From positions 4,256,501 to 4,320,500 of the forward strand of contig NZ_AP028672.1 in NCBI RefSeq assembly GCF_041154505.1: DNA of 64,000 bases, given 5' to 3'. The notes below the pieces were generated by a model that worked only from the letters and a program-made list of their open reading frames with translations, was not told where the DNA came from and did not search any database. Shown here piece by piece: positions 55,983 through 64,000 of this stretch; the first letter of the stretch is position 1, and each line of letters begins with the position of its first letter. A program made the translations under genes and the position numbers. This DNA comes from Acidovorax sp. A79. Its GTDB lineage: Bacteria > Pseudomonadota > Gammaproteobacteria > Burkholderiales > Burkholderiaceae_C.

Positions 55983-56027
55983 GATTGCTATAAAATATAT
56001 AGCTATCTACGCTGACCAGTAAAGCGC
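55983..56027. repeat. Degenerate dispersed repeat, copy 6
   Basis: ATAGCT followed by a decayed palindrome ending in AAAGCGCC, resembling the other copies in flank and position (between two convergent genes) but with weak symmetry. Confidence 0.4.
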
Positions 56028-56067
56028 CAGGCCCTGTTTTTATTGAAGATCGAGCAAACGGCCCGTG

Positions 56068-56886
56068 CTACCGCCCCAGCCCGGGCCGCAGCTGCCGGGT
56101 CACCGGATCGATGTAGCTGGTGGGCAATTGGTAGGCCCGATCGTCGAACAGGTCGATGCCGCACATCAGGTTCTCGATCCAGTCCATGAAGTCGCTGATG
56201 GCCTGCTTGCCGATGATCGGCGCGCCGTGCTGCGGAACGAGCATGGAAATATCGAGCTGCCGCGCCATGCGCACCCACAGCCGCAGGATCTTGTTGGAGA
56301 CCATGTAGCGGCGGTGAAACCCTTCCATGCGCGGGATGTGTGCCTTGAGGTCGGTCACCGGCACGCGTGCCTCGGCACCGGACATCATGGACACCCCCAG
56401 ATCGCCCGTGAACAGGATGCGGCTGACCGGGTCGTAGAAATGGAAATTGCCTTCGGAATGCATGAAATGCGCAGGCAGCAGCACCAGTTCATGGCGGCCC
56501 AGCGGCAGGTGGCCGCCGCTGTCGGGCACCCCGATGACCCGGTTCTCCGTCTTGCCGACCTTGGTGAAGTGCGGGGCGAAACGCTCCCACACGCGCGAGA
56601 TCACCAGGTCTGCCTTGGTGCTGGTCATCCACCGGTCCAGCGAGGCAATGATGTCCGGGTCCGCGTGCGAGGCGATCAGGTACGACAGCTTGTGTGGCGG
56701 GAAATGCTTGGTCATTCCCATGAACAGCTCGTTGAAAGCGAGGTTGCCGCCGGGATCGATGATGGCGCCCGTGTCGTCGTCCACGATCAGGAACTGGTTG
56801 GCCTGCACGGCCTGGCCGTCTTCCTCGATGAGGTCGGTGAACATCAGACAAGCGTGATTCTTGTCGCGGTAGAGTTCCAGGGCCAT
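56068..56886 (-). CDS. MBL-fold diiron oxygen-binding (FprA/ODP-like) protein
   Basis: A 272-aa metallo-beta-lactamase-fold protein of the flavodiiron (ODP) branch but without a flavodoxin domain. Putative ligands are in ASHADPDIIASLD, PAHFMHSEGNFHFYDP, FTGDLGVSM and VPQHGAPI. The first motif is HxDxD rather than the HxExD of canonical flavodiiron proteins. It could reduce oxygen or NO or act in signalling; no redox partner is encoded nearby. ATG 56886 is preferred because AGGA lies at proper distance; ATG 56892 is possible. Confidence 0.8.
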   Translation of the reverse strand: MALELYRDKNHACLMFTDLIEEDGQAVQANQFLIVDDDTGAIIDPGGNLAFNELFMGMTKHFPPHKLSYLIASHADPDIIASLDRWMTSTKADLVISRVWERFAPHFTKVGKTENRVIGVPDSGGHLPLGRHELVLLPAHFMHSEGNFHFYDPVSRILFTGDLGVSMMSGAEARVPVTDLKAHIPRMEGFHRRYMVSNKILRLWVRMARQLDISMLVPQHGAPIIGKQAISDFMDWIENLMCGIDLFDDRAYQLPTSYIDPVTRQLRPGLGR

Positions 56887-57020
56887 GGCCATCCTGCAGT
56901 GCGATAAAGCACGGACTGTACGATTGACCCTTCGAGGTGTCCTTGATGGAAATCAAGCACCTCGGCATTGGTGGTGGCAGCCAGGTGGGCCGCAGGCCCC
57001 TGCCGGCGATTCGCCGCGGC

Positions 57021-57230
57021 TTAACGCGGCTGCGACGCGGCCGCCGCCGGTGCCTGGGCGGGCGTGGTCGTGCCGACGCTGGGTGTCAGGGTCTGCGGAA
57101 GGGTTGCGCGCTGTGCAGCCGCGGGGCTGCTGGGAAGATACAGGGGGCCTCGCTGGCCGCAGCCGGCAAGGGCCGCCGTACTGGCGGCAAGGACAAGCGT
57201 CCTGACTAGAATTTGGGAAGCTATCAACAT
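57021..57230 (-). CDS. lptM: LptM-like small lipoprotein
   Basis: A 69-aa lipoprotein: signal sequence, lipobox LAGC, then the hallmark [10 protein letters not shown] and a Pro/Ala-rich tail. LptM (YifL) stabilises the LptD/E lipopolysaccharide translocon in E. coli. It is divergent from cyaY with 12 bases between the starts, as is common, but the usually following lysA gene is not present here. Confidence 0.88.
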   Translation of the reverse strand: MLIASQILVRTLVLAASTAALAGCGQRGPLYLPSSPAAAQRATLPQTLTPSVGTTTPAQAPAAAASQPR

Positions 57231-57242
57231 GCGCAAATTGTA

Positions 57243-57572
57243 ATGACCGACCTTGAATTCCTGGACCACGCCGAAAAACTGCTTCTGGCCGTCGAGCGCA
57301 GTTGTGATCGTATCAACGACGCGACCGAGGCCGATGTGGACGCCCAGCGCTCGGGGGGCATGGTGACGCTGACCTTCCCCAACCGCAGCCAGATCGTGAT
57401 CAATCTCCAAAAGCCGCTGCACGAGGTCTGGATGGCGGCGCGCTCCGGTGGCTACCACTACCGTTTCGATGGCCAGGCATGGCAAGACACCAAGGGCGCG
57501 GGAGAGTTCTTTGACTGCCTGAGCCGGGACGCAGCCCGGCAAGCGGGCCTGCCGCTGCAGTTCTCGGCCTAG
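57243..57572 (+). CDS. cyaY: Iron donor protein CyaY (frataxin)
   Basis: Small acidic protein that regulates iron supply in Fe-S cluster assembly. The 109-aa frataxin fold shows an acidic first helix ([20 protein letters not shown]), [19 protein letters not shown] and [21 protein letters not shown] 57243 gives the typical length. Confidence 0.95.
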   Translation: MTDLEFLDHAEKLLLAVERSCDRINDATEADVDAQRSGGMVTLTFPNRSQIVINLQKPLHEVWMAARSGGYHYRFDGQAWQDTKGAGEFFDCLSRDAARQAGLPLQFSA

Positions 57573-57583
57573 GGAAACCGCCT

Positions 57584-57616
57584 CAGCCTGGCTCAAGCTT
57601 GCTGCCCCCCAGGCTG
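57584..57616. terminator. Inverted repeat between convergent cyaY and mrcA
   Basis: CAGCCTGG (57584-57591) and CCAGGCTG (57609-57616) form an 8-bp stem between two converging genes. There is no T-run, so termination is only suggested. Confidence 0.35.
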
Positions 57617-57639
57617 GGCCTCTGATAGTCCCGGCCGTG

Positions 57640-60033
57640 TCAGTTGCGGAACAGGTCCAGGATGCGGTTTCGCTCCTCCGCCGGGGGCGGTGCGTGCGGG
57701 GCCACCGCCGGTGACGCAGAGCGGTCATCAATGCCCACACTGGAGATGCCGCTGTGGCGGGCGTACTCCTCGTAGAACCACTCCCCGCCGACGTTGACGA
57801 CGCCAGCCGGCATCGTGGGTTCCATGACAGGCACACCCTTGAGCGCGCGTTCCATGAAATTGATCCATACCGGCAGGCTGAGTCCGCCCCCGGTTTCGCG
57901 GCTTCCGAGGTTGCGGGGCGTGTCGTAACCAATCCAGGTCACGGCGGCGATGGTGGGCTGGTAGCCGGCGAACCAGGCGTCGACCGAATCATTGGTGGTG
58001 CCAGTCTTTCCGTAAAGGTCCGGGCGTTTGAGCGTGGATTGCGCGCGCGCGGCGGTGCCGGACCGTGTCACCTCCTGAAGGAGGCTGTTCATGATGAAGG
58101 CGTTGCGGGCGTCGATGGCGCGGGGCTGCTCGCTGGTCACCGGTGGCGTTGTTTCCGAGATCACGCGGCCCTTGTGGTCCGTGACCTTGGCGATCAGCCA
58201 GGGATTCACACGGTATCCGCCATTGGCGAACACGGAATAGGCGGTCGCCATCTGCAGCGGCGTGACCGAACCCGCGCCCAGGGCCATCGTGAGGTAGGCC
58301 GGGTGCTTTTCCGCATCGAAGCCAAAACGCGACACCCATTCCTGGGCCGTCTTGGGGCCCACGGCCTGCAGGATCCGGATCGAGATCATGTTCTTGGACT
58401 TGGCCAGGCCGGTGCGCATGCTCATGGGCCCGTCGTACTTTCCGTCGTAGTTCTTGGGCTCCCACGGCTGGCCACCCGTGACGCCGGCGTCAAAGAACAG
58501 CGGGGCGTCATTGATGACCGTAGCGGGCGTGAACCCCTTCTCCAGCGCTGCGGAATAAATGAAGGGCTTGAAGCTCGACCCCGGCTGGCGCCACGCCTGG
58601 GCCGCGTGATTGAACTTGTTCTTGTCAAAGTCAAACCCACCCACCAGGGCCCGGATGGCCCCGCTGCGCGGGTCCAGGGCCACGAACGCGCCCTCGACTT
58701 CAGGCAGTTGTGTGATCTCCCAGGCGTTCTTGGGGGTCTTCACGACCCGGATCACCGCACCTCGGCGAATCTTGATGTTCGGCGGTGCCTTGTCGCTGAG
58801 GCCCGACTGCGCGGGCTTCAGGCCGTCGCCGGTGATCTCGAGGTTGTCGCCATTGGCCCGGGCCGCAATGATCTTGCGGGGAGAGGCTTCCAGAACGACG
58901 GCGGAGAGGACATCCCCGTTGTCCGGGTGATTGGCCAATGCGTCGTCAATGGCATCCTCGACCTCCTGGGCTGCGGCGGGCAAGGCCACGAACTTCTCCG
59001 GCCCCCGGTACTGCTGTCGCCGCTCGTAGTCCATGATGCCCCGGCGCAGCGACCCATAGGCAGCTTCCTGCTCTGCCGCGTTGAGGGTCGTGTAGACATT
59101 CAATCCCCGTGTGTAGGCCTCGTTGCCATACTGCGTGAAGATCAGCTGGCGCGCCATCTCGGCGACGTACTCCGCATGGATCCGGGTGTTGTCCGGTCCT
59201 GACCGGATTTTGAGTTCTTCCTTCTTGGCGTCCGTGGCCTGCTGGGCTGTGATGAATCCGTTCTCCTCCATGCGCTCGATGATGTACAGCTGCCTGGAGC
59301 GCGCCCGTTTCGGATTGCTGATCGGGTTGTACGCGGAGGGCGCCTTGGGCAGGCCGGCCAGCATGGCAGCCTCCGCCACCGACACGGATTTCAATGGCTT
59401 GCCAAAATACGCCTCCGAGGCCGCCGCAAATCCATAAGCGCGATTGCCGAGATAAATCTGATTCATGTAAATTTCAAGAATCTGATCCTTGCTCAGTAAA
59501 TGCTCTAGCTTGAATGTCAGTAAGATTTCGTAAATTTTGCGTGTAAATGTTTTCTCTGAAGAGAGGTAAACATTGCGTGCAACCTGCATCGTGATAGTGG
59601 ATGCCCCCTGGCTTTTCACGCGGCCCAGATTGGCGAGGCCAGCGCGAACCACGCCCTTGTAATCAACGCCGCCGTGTTGAAAGAAGCGGGCATCCTCAAT
59701 GGCCAATACTGCGTCCTTCATGACCTTGGGGATTTCTCCAATGGGGGTGAGATTGCGGCGCTCTTCCCCAAATTCGCCGAGCAAAGCACCTTCCGCTGAA
59801 TAGACGCGCAGGGGAAGCTTGGGCCGATAGTCGGCGAGATCGGAAATGTCCGGCAGGTTCGGGTAGGCGACGGCCAGGGCCACGGCGATGGTCAGCGCCA
59901 GCCCGAAAGCGGCTGCAGTTGCCAAGCCTGCGATCCAGAGGATTGCACGCAGGAACCAACGAAGCCAGGTGGGACGGTGGGGAGCGGGGGAGGAGTCCGG
60001 CTTGTCGGTGGACTTCGATGGAGAGGGCGGCAT
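57640..60033 (-). CDS. mrcA: Penicillin-binding protein 1A
   Basis: Bifunctional peptidoglycan synthase anchored in the inner membrane. The 797-aa protein has one N-terminal helix (ILWIAGLATAAAFGLALTIAV), a GT51 transglycosylase domain (IEDARFFQHGGVD with the catalytic Glu, GASTITMQVARN) and a transpeptidase domain with the SxxK serine in GSSFKPF, SKN in LAKSKNMIS and KTGTTN. ATG 60033 is used; the frame is open a further 51 codons upstream without support. It is divergent from pilM, an arrangement conserved in many beta- and gammaproteobacteria. Confidence 0.96.
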   Translation of the reverse strand: MPPSPSKSTDKPDSSPAPHRPTWLRWFLRAILWIAGLATAAAFGLALTIAVALAVAYPNLPDISDLADYRPKLPLRVYSAEGALLGEFGEERRNLTPIGEIPKVMKDAVLAIEDARFFQHGGVDYKGVVRAGLANLGRVKSQGASTITMQVARNVYLSSEKTFTRKIYEILLTFKLEHLLSKDQILEIYMNQIYLGNRAYGFAAASEAYFGKPLKSVSVAEAAMLAGLPKAPSAYNPISNPKRARSRQLYIIERMEENGFITAQQATDAKKEELKIRSGPDNTRIHAEYVAEMARQLIFTQYGNEAYTRGLNVYTTLNAAEQEAAYGSLRRGIMDYERRQQYRGPEKFVALPAAAQEVEDAIDDALANHPDNGDVLSAVVLEASPRKIIAARANGDNLEITGDGLKPAQSGLSDKAPPNIKIRRGAVIRVVKTPKNAWEITQLPEVEGAFVALDPRSGAIRALVGGFDFDKNKFNHAAQAWRQPGSSFKPFIYSAALEKGFTPATVINDAPLFFDAGVTGGQPWEPKNYDGKYDGPMSMRTGLAKSKNMISIRILQAVGPKTAQEWVSRFGFDAEKHPAYLTMALGAGSVTPLQMATAYSVFANGGYRVNPWLIAKVTDHKGRVISETTPPVTSEQPRAIDARNAFIMNSLLQEVTRSGTAARAQSTLKRPDLYGKTGTTNDSVDAWFAGYQPTIAAVTWIGYDTPRNLGSRETGGGLSLPVWINFMERALKGVPVMEPTMPAGVVNVGGEWFYEEYARHSGISSVGIDDRSASPAVAPHAPPPAEERNRILDLFRN

Positions 60034-60302
60034 ATCGCTCCGGATGGGTAGGAACCCCCCATTATAAAAATGTCTGCTCCTGAGCACGGAAAATCGCAGC
60101 GCCGTGCGATGAGCAGGTCGCCAAAAGGCGCGCCACCCTCCCCAAACGGTCTTGCAAAGCGCGAAAAATTCGTCTGCTTTTGGCAACGCTCCGCAAGTGT
60201 TACGCGGGGAAAAATCTTTGCTGGAGAACTATCTTACTGATAGCATTCATGTGAAGTGTTAAGTTTTGTTGCCTCATTTTGGCAAGTTACAGGGGACCAA
60301 TC

Positions 60303-61382
60303 TTGAGCTCAATGGGGTCTTTGTTCAGTCGCCAGTCTGCGCCGCTGCTGGGAATCGACATCAGTTCTTCCAGCGTCAAACTGGTCGAGCTGGGGCGTGA
60401 TAAGGCGGGCAGTCTGGTGCTGGAGCGCTGTGCGATCGAGCCGCTGGAGCGCGGGTGGATCACCGATGGCAACATCGAGAAGTTCGATGAGGTCGCTGAT
60501 GCCCTGCGCCGACTGGTCAAGAAAAGCGGCACGCGCACGAAGAACGTCGCCTTGGCGCTGCCGCCGTCGGCTGTCATCACCAAGAAGATCACGCTGCCAG
60601 GCGGGATGACAGAGCAGGAACTCGAAGTTCAGGTCGAGTCCGAGGCCAATCAATACATTCCCTTCTCACTCGACGAAGTGAGTCTGGACTTCTGCGTCAT
60701 CGGGCCCAGCAAGAACGCTCCTGGCGATGTGGACGTCCTCATTGCCGCGTCGCGCCGCGAGAAGGTACAGGACCGGCAAGGTCTGGCGGAGGCAGCCGGG
60801 CTCAAGCCGGTGGTGGTGGACATTGAATCCCATGCGTCCCGTCTGGCCGCAGGCCGCCTTATTGAAGCGTTGCCGAAGAAGGGGGTGGATGCCATGGTCG
60901 CGCTTTTTGAAGTGGGAGCCCTGACCACGAGCATGCAGGTCATTCGCAACGAGGAAGTACTTTACGACCGCGACCAGGCATTCGGTGGCGCGCAACTTAC
61001 CCAACTGATTGTTCGCCAGTACGGGTTCTCCATCGAAGAGGCCGAAAGCAAGAAGCGAAATGGTGACCTTCCTGAAGATTATCAATCTGCCGTCCTTCGA
61101 CCTTTTGTAGACAGCATGGCACAAGAAATTGGCCGGGCATTGCAGTTCTTCTTCACGAGTACACCCCACAACCGCGTTGATCACATCATGTTGGCCGGAG
61201 GATCTGCTCCATTGCCAGGCCTGACAGAAGCAGTGACCCAGCAGACCGGATTCGCGTGCAGCGCCGTCAATCCATTTGACGGCATGGAAATTGGAAGTTC
61301 CGTTCGTTTGAAAAAAATGGTGCGTGAAGCACCGTCGTATCTGACCTCATGCGGTCTGGCCATGCGGAGGTTCCTGCAGTGA
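60303..61382 (+). CDS. pilM: Type IV pilus assembly protein PilM
   Basis: Actin-like cytoplasmic protein of the pilus alignment complex, binding the N-terminus of PilN. The 359-aa protein shows LLGIDISSSSVKLVEL and the late MLAGGSAPLPGL nucleotide motif. The TTG at 60303 has AGGGGA about seven bases upstream and is preferred; ATG 60312 is too far from that site. The stop overlaps the GTG start of pilN. Confidence 0.95.
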   Translation: MSSMGSLFSRQSAPLLGIDISSSSVKLVELGRDKAGSLVLERCAIEPLERGWITDGNIEKFDEVADALRRLVKKSGTRTKNVALALPPSAVITKKITLPGGMTEQELEVQVESEANQYIPFSLDEVSLDFCVIGPSKNAPGDVDVLIAASRREKVQDRQGLAEAAGLKPVVVDIESHASRLAAGRLIEALPKKGVDAMVALFEVGALTTSMQVIRNEEVLYDRDQAFGGAQLTQLIVRQYGFSIEEAESKKRNGDLPEDYQSAVLRPFVDSMAQEIGRALQFFFTSTPHNRVDHIMLAGGSAPLPGLTEAVTQQTGFACSAVNPFDGMEIGSSVRLKKMVREAPSYLTSCGLAMRRFLQ

Positions 61383-61987
61383 TATTGATCAACTTACTTC
61401 CTCACCGGGAAGCTGCGCGCAAACGTCGAAAAGAGGCCTTTCAGGCCACGATGTTTGCATCGTTTCTCATCGGCTTGGCTATTGCGGGTGCGATTTACTG
61501 GTGGTTTCAGATGATGATCACAGCTCAGCAGGAGCGAAATACATTCTTGCAGAGCGAAATTAAAATTCTTGAAGGGCAGATCAAGGAAATCGCGACGATT
61601 GAAGATGAGATTGCTGCTCTGCGGGCAAGACAAAAAGCTGTGGAAGATCTTCAATCTGACCGCAATCTGCCCGTTCATTTGCTCAATGAGCTTGTGCGCC
61701 AGATACCGGAGGGTGCGTATGTGACCAGCATCAAGCAAACTGAGCAGGTCATTGCCATGCAAGGTGTCGCTCAATCCAATGAGCGTGTTTCTGAAATGCT
61801 CCGAAACCTCACGGATAACACTCCTTGGTTGTCGAAGCCGGAATTGGTAGAGATTGTGGCAAGTAACGTTGCGCTTTCCTCCAAGGATCAGCGCCGGGTC
61901 TCATCCTTCAATCTGCGCTTCCGGCTGATGCGCACCGGGGAAGCACAAAAAGTAAAAGACGCTGCCAGCGCCGCGATTGGGAAATAA
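61379..61987 (+). CDS. pilN: Type IV pilus assembly protein PilN
   Basis: Bitopic inner-membrane protein linking PilM and PilO. It starts with GTG overlapping the pilM stop (GTGA), giving the expected N-terminus ILINLLPHREAARKRRK, where INLLP is the PilM-binding motif. A membrane helix (about 26-45) is followed by a coiled coil and a periplasmic ferredoxin-like fold; 202 aa. Confidence 0.95.
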   Translation: MILINLLPHREAARKRRKEAFQATMFASFLIGLAIAGAIYWWFQMMITAQQERNTFLQSEIKILEGQIKEIATIEDEIAALRARQKAVEDLQSDRNLPVHLLNELVRQIPEGAYVTSIKQTEQVIAMQGVAQSNERVSEMLRNLTDNTPWLSKPELVEIVASNVALSSKDQRRVSSFNLRFRLMRTGEAQKVKDAASAAIGK

Positions 61988-61989
61988 AC

Positions 61990-62667
61990 ATGGCAAAAAA
62001 ATCAAAGGCAAATATTGATTTCGTTGCTCTGCAGGACGGTCTTTCTAGGCAATTTCGAAACCTGGACCCTAAAGATCCTTCGTTGTGGCCGGTAGTCCCT
62101 AAGGTGCTACTTTGCTTCTTTATTGCAGCGGCTGTAGCAACTATCTTATGGTTCGTAAAAATCAATGAGTATGAGGTGGAGCTCACTGCTGAAGTGGCGA
62201 AGGAGCAAGTTCTTCGTCAGGACTATCAATCTAAATTGATTAAGGCGGTGAGCTTGGAGGCGTTGAAGCGACAGAGAGAGCAGGTTCAGCAATACGTGAT
62301 TCAGCTTGAAAAACAGTTGCCGAGTAAGGCTGAGATGGCGGCGCTCTTGTCCGATATCAATCAGGCGGGGCTCGGTCGGAGCTTGCAGTTCGACCTGTTT
62401 CGACCGGGGCAAGTGGTCGCAAGGGAGTATTACGCCGAGTTGCCAATCCAGGTGCGTGTCACGGGGAAGTACCATGATATGGGAGCGTTCGCATCAGATA
62501 TCGCTCATCTTTCTCGAATTGTCACTCTGAATAATATATCAATAACTCCTGTTGCAAAGGATGGTAACGGAGTCCTGACAATGGAAGCGACGGCGCGTAC
62601 TTTCAGGTATCTTGATCCAGAAGAAATTCAGGCTCAGAAGCAGGCGATAAAGGCTAATAAAAAATGA
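61990..62667 (+). CDS. pilO: Type IV pilus assembly protein PilO
   Basis: Bitopic partner of PilN. The 225-aa protein has a short cytoplasmic part, a helix (VPKVLLCFFIAAAVATILWF), a coiled coil and a periplasmic fold (LPSKAEMAALLSDINQAGLG, then YHDMGAFASDIAHLSRIVTL). It starts two bases after the pilN stop and overlaps pilP by ATGA. Confidence 0.95.
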   Translation: MAKKSKANIDFVALQDGLSRQFRNLDPKDPSLWPVVPKVLLCFFIAAAVATILWFVKINEYEVELTAEVAKEQVLRQDYQSKLIKAVSLEALKRQREQVQQYVIQLEKQLPSKAEMAALLSDINQAGLGRSLQFDLFRPGQVVAREYYAELPIQVRVTGKYHDMGAFASDIAHLSRIVTLNNISITPVAKDGNGVLTMEATARTFRYLDPEEIQAQKQAIKANKK

Positions 62668-63206
62668 CGTCTTATAAACTGACTGGGTTGGTTTTCGTCT
62701 CTTTATTATTGGGCGGCTGTGGAACATCGGGCGACGAAGAGTTGCGCCAATGGATGTCTGAATTGCGCGCGACAACCAAGCCTCGCGTTACTCCGTTGAC
62801 CGAACCGAAGCAATTCATTCCTCAGGCCTATTCGATGGATTCGGGCGTGGAGCCTTTTAACGCGGTGAAATTGACGCAGGCGCTACGCCGAGAGTCTACG
62901 CAATCTACCTCAAACGCCGCTCTCATCGCGCCAGAGATGGCTAGACGAAAAGAGCCGCTCGAGGCTTATCCGTTGGATGTCATGGCCATGGTTGGTAGCC
63001 TGGATAAGAAAGGAATGCCTACCGCACTTTTAAAGGTTGACAAGTTACTTTATCAGGTGCGGGTCGGAAACTATGTCGGACAAAATTACGGGAAAATAAC
63101 AAAAATAACCGAAAATTCAATTCAACTGCGAGAGATCGTGCAAGACGCTACAGGTGACTGGATTGAGCGCGCAGTTTCACTGGATCTGCAAGAGGGCAAA
63201 AAATGA
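62664..63206 (+). CDS. pilP: Type IV pilus lipoprotein PilP
   Basis: Inner-membrane lipoprotein that joins PilN/PilO to the PilQ secretin. The 180-aa precursor has a lipobox in SLLLGGCGTSG, a flexible region and a C-terminal beta domain (MAMVGSLDKKGMPTALLKVD, VRVGNYVGQNYGKITKI). Its stop overlaps the pilQ start. Confidence 0.95.
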   Translation: MTSYKLTGLVFVSLLLGGCGTSGDEELRQWMSELRATTKPRVTPLTEPKQFIPQAYSMDSGVEPFNAVKLTQALRRESTQSTSNAALIAPEMARRKEPLEAYPLDVMAMVGSLDKKGMPTALLKVDKLLYQVRVGNYVGQNYGKITKITENSIQLREIVQDATGDWIERAVSLDLQEGKK

Positions 63207-64000
63207 AATACTCGAAAGCTTACATAGTAAAAATTTGTCGAATTGCGATTGGGTTCTCAATCGCTATTCTGGCTCCTCTTGAGGTTCTTGCAGATACTGT
63301 TATCCGTTCTGTGACGGGGAGCGTGCAGAACGGTGTGGATGTGATACGTATTGATTTTTTGGAGCCTCTTAAGGAAATCCCAACAGGCTTTTCAATTCAA
63401 ACGCCGCCGCGCATTGCCTTGGATTTTCCTGGTGCATCGAATGCAATCGGAAAAAACAGTATCGAAGTCGGCCAGGGGAATGTAAAATCTGTAAATATAG
63501 TTCAAGCTGGTGATAGATCTCGGGTCGTTCTTAATTTGAAGCAATCGACATCCTATCAAGCTGAAATCCAAGGAAGCTCGTTGTTGATTTCTTTGGTAAC
63601 AGCTGCTTCAACGTATTCTTCATCTCAGCCTGCTCAGGCGCTAACGTTTTCAGATTCTTCAAATAATGATGTTCAGGCATTAAAAGACGTGGATTTCAGG
63701 CGAGGAAGCGATGGTTCCGGACGGGTCATCGTGATGCTTCCATCCAGTCAGGTTGGGGTTGATATACGCCAACAGGGCAAGGGCTTAGTCGTAGATTTTC
63801 TGAAATCTTCGTTGCCCGAAGGTCTGCGCCGTCGATTAGATGTGGGGGATTTTGGTACACTTGTGCAGGCCATTACAACCGTACAGCAAGGTGAAAGAGT
63901 GCGGATGACGATCGATCCCGTCGGCGATTGGGAGCACAGTGCATATCAAAGTGATAGCCAGTTTGTAGTTGAAATTCGTCAAAAGAAAGTGGATTTGAAC
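63203..64000 (+). CDS. pilQ: Type IV pilus secretin PilQ, 3' end outside window
   Basis: Outer-membrane secretin through which the pilus exits. The 266 visible codons include a signal peptide (KICRIAIGFSIAILAPLEVLA) and two AMIN-type domains that bind peptidoglycan, the first with PPRIALDFPGASN and the second starting around DVDFRRGSDGSGRVIV. The frame is open to the window end. ATG 63203 overlaps the pilP stop. Confidence 0.95.
   Translation, partial: MKYSKAYIVKICRIAIGFSIAILAPLEVLADTVIRSVTGSVQNGVDVIRIDFLEPLKEIPTGFSIQTPPRIALDFPGASNAIGKNSIEVGQGNVKSVNIVQAGDRSRVVLNLKQSTSYQAEIQGSSLLISLVTAASTYSSSQPAQALTFSDSSNNDVQALKDVDFRRGSDGSGRVIVMLPSSQVGVDIRQQGKGLVVDFLKSSLPEGLRRRLDVGDFGTLVQAITTVQQGERVRMTIDPVGDWEHSAYQSDSQFVVEIRQKKVDLN

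Noticed and set aside
56937..57209. Small plus-strand frame opposite lptM
   Set aside because: It runs antisense through the lipoprotein gene and becomes Arg/Gly-rich low complexity; no domain seen.

Overview
The window reads as chromosomal DNA of a betaproteobacterium, most likely Burkholderiales/Comamonadaceae (Acidovorax-like). This is inferred from the GC-rich housekeeping genes, from gene orders familiar in that group (engB divergent from cytochrome c4-resB-ccsA, penicillin-binding protein 1A divergent from pilMNOPQ, metK divergent from two LpxL-type acyltransferases), and from dispersed intergenic palindromes with an AGCGCTTG / CAAGCGCT core. No transposase, prophage, CRISPR array, rRNA or tRNA was recognised. 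The window opens inside an acyl-CoA synthetase gene and closes inside pilQ.

Layout. 1-3.4 kb: acyl-CoA ligase (partial) and a chemotaxis receptor. 3.4-4.5 kb: a gene-poor stretch with a CTGAA pentanucleotide tandem repeat and what looks like a LysR remnant. 4.5-21.8 kb: a polysaccharide island of visibly lower GC. It holds manC, an ABC exporter (wzm/wzt), two very large multidomain proteins combining sulfotransferase-like, FkbM-methyltransferase and glycosyltransferase domains, a GtrABC-like module with a methyltransferase inside it, gmd-fcl for GDP-fucose-type sugars, another GT2 and cysQ. Downstream on the minus strand are a GT4-GT2 fusion and a TMTC-like membrane protein with TPRs. I read the island as making a GDP-mannose/GDP-fucose-derived glycan that may be sulfated and methylated. 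CysQ would clear the PAP left by sulfotransferases.

26-28 kb: argC divergent from a LysR regulator. 28.2-36.4 kb: a complete reductive pyrimidine degradation locus: RutR-like TetR regulator, preT-preA dihydropyrimidine dehydrogenase, NCS1 permease, dihydropyrimidinase and ureidopropionase-type amidase. Two operator-like palindromes lie between regulator and pathway genes. 36.5-42.4 kb: an NAD synthesis/salvage operon on the minus strand (nicotinamidase-like, pncB, nadE, NMN adenylyltransferase-Nudix), divergent from an NrtR-type regulator with a degenerate Nudix box.

42.6-48.9 kb: a heme-sensor-like diguanylate cyclase, hemerythrin, a DUF1328 protein, metK preceded by a strong candidate SAM-II riboswitch, two lipid A acyltransferases and an alpha/beta hydrolase. 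49-57.6 kb: engB, cytochrome c4, the ResB/CcsA cytochrome c maturation pair, msrPQ, a diiron MBL-fold protein, an LptM-like lipoprotein and cyaY. 57.6-64 kb: penicillin-binding protein 1A and the type IV pilus operon pilMNOPQ.
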